DNA of 33,427 bases. It comes from Nitrosomonadales bacterium (GTDB taxonomy: Bacteria; Pseudomonadota; Gammaproteobacteria; Burkholderiales; Gallionellaceae). Numbering within the stretch: position 1 is the first letter of the stretch; the number at the start of each line of letters is the position of its first letter. The DNA lies in NCBI GenBank assembly GCA_016218475.1, contig JACREB010000216.1:1-33427 (forward strand), written 5' to 3'. Positions 33,292 through 33,427 of the stretch are shown in pieces. Below the pieces are notes generated by a model that was not told the DNA's origin, ran no database searches, and saw only the letters and a program-made list of their open reading frames with translations. Made by a program: the position numbers and the translations under genes.

Positions 33292-33427
33292 TCTTACTGT
33301 GTCACAAAGCGCTGAAGGGCGCATTGCGGCGTTAAAATCGGGCTCAAAATGCTCATTTACTACATGTAAACTCCGCTTTTTTGCCCGATTTTGCCTTGCA
33401 CTGCATCCCTTGATCGCTTTGTGACAC
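33292..33427. mobile_element. MITE-like palindromic element, copy 2 (cut by window end)
   Basis: TCTTACTGTGTCACAAAGCG...CGCTTTGTGACAC; same as 14328-14470 apart from four transitions in the visible part. Confidence 0.75.

Overview
The window looks like a betaproteobacterial chromosome segment, probably from an iron-oxidiser-like Nitrosomonadales/Gallionellaceae relative; that placement is inferred from gene content only. Core content: nifJ-type pyruvate:ferredoxin oxidoreductase next to phosphoribulokinase; a secreted hypothetical; a MASE1 hybrid histidine kinase; a HicA/HicB toxin-antitoxin pair; two divergent LuxR-family response regulators, one with a degenerate receiver; an 870-aa MBL / cyclic-nucleotide-binding / hemerythrin fusion; accA-tilS; a decayed region with an HlyD remnant, an RHH/PIN pair and a truncated transposase-like ORF; HDOD, CheD and GspE/PilB genes; two coupled hypothetical membrane/periplasmic genes; and a complete cbb3 oxidase locus (ccoNOQP + ccoGHIS). 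Intergenic space is dense in palindromic repeats. The most interesting items are (i) a 92-bp miniature inverted-repeat element with a perfect 9-bp target duplication, inserted beside another hairpin; (ii) a ~143-bp palindromic MITE-like element present twice, each time upstream of an oxygen-related gene; (iii) repeat-derived sequence carried in frame inside tilS; (iv) a receiver with Asp replaced by Glu; and (v) the MBL-cNMP-hemerythrin fusion. I did not identify a clearly new multigene system. All family calls are from motif recognition by eye; no searches were run.
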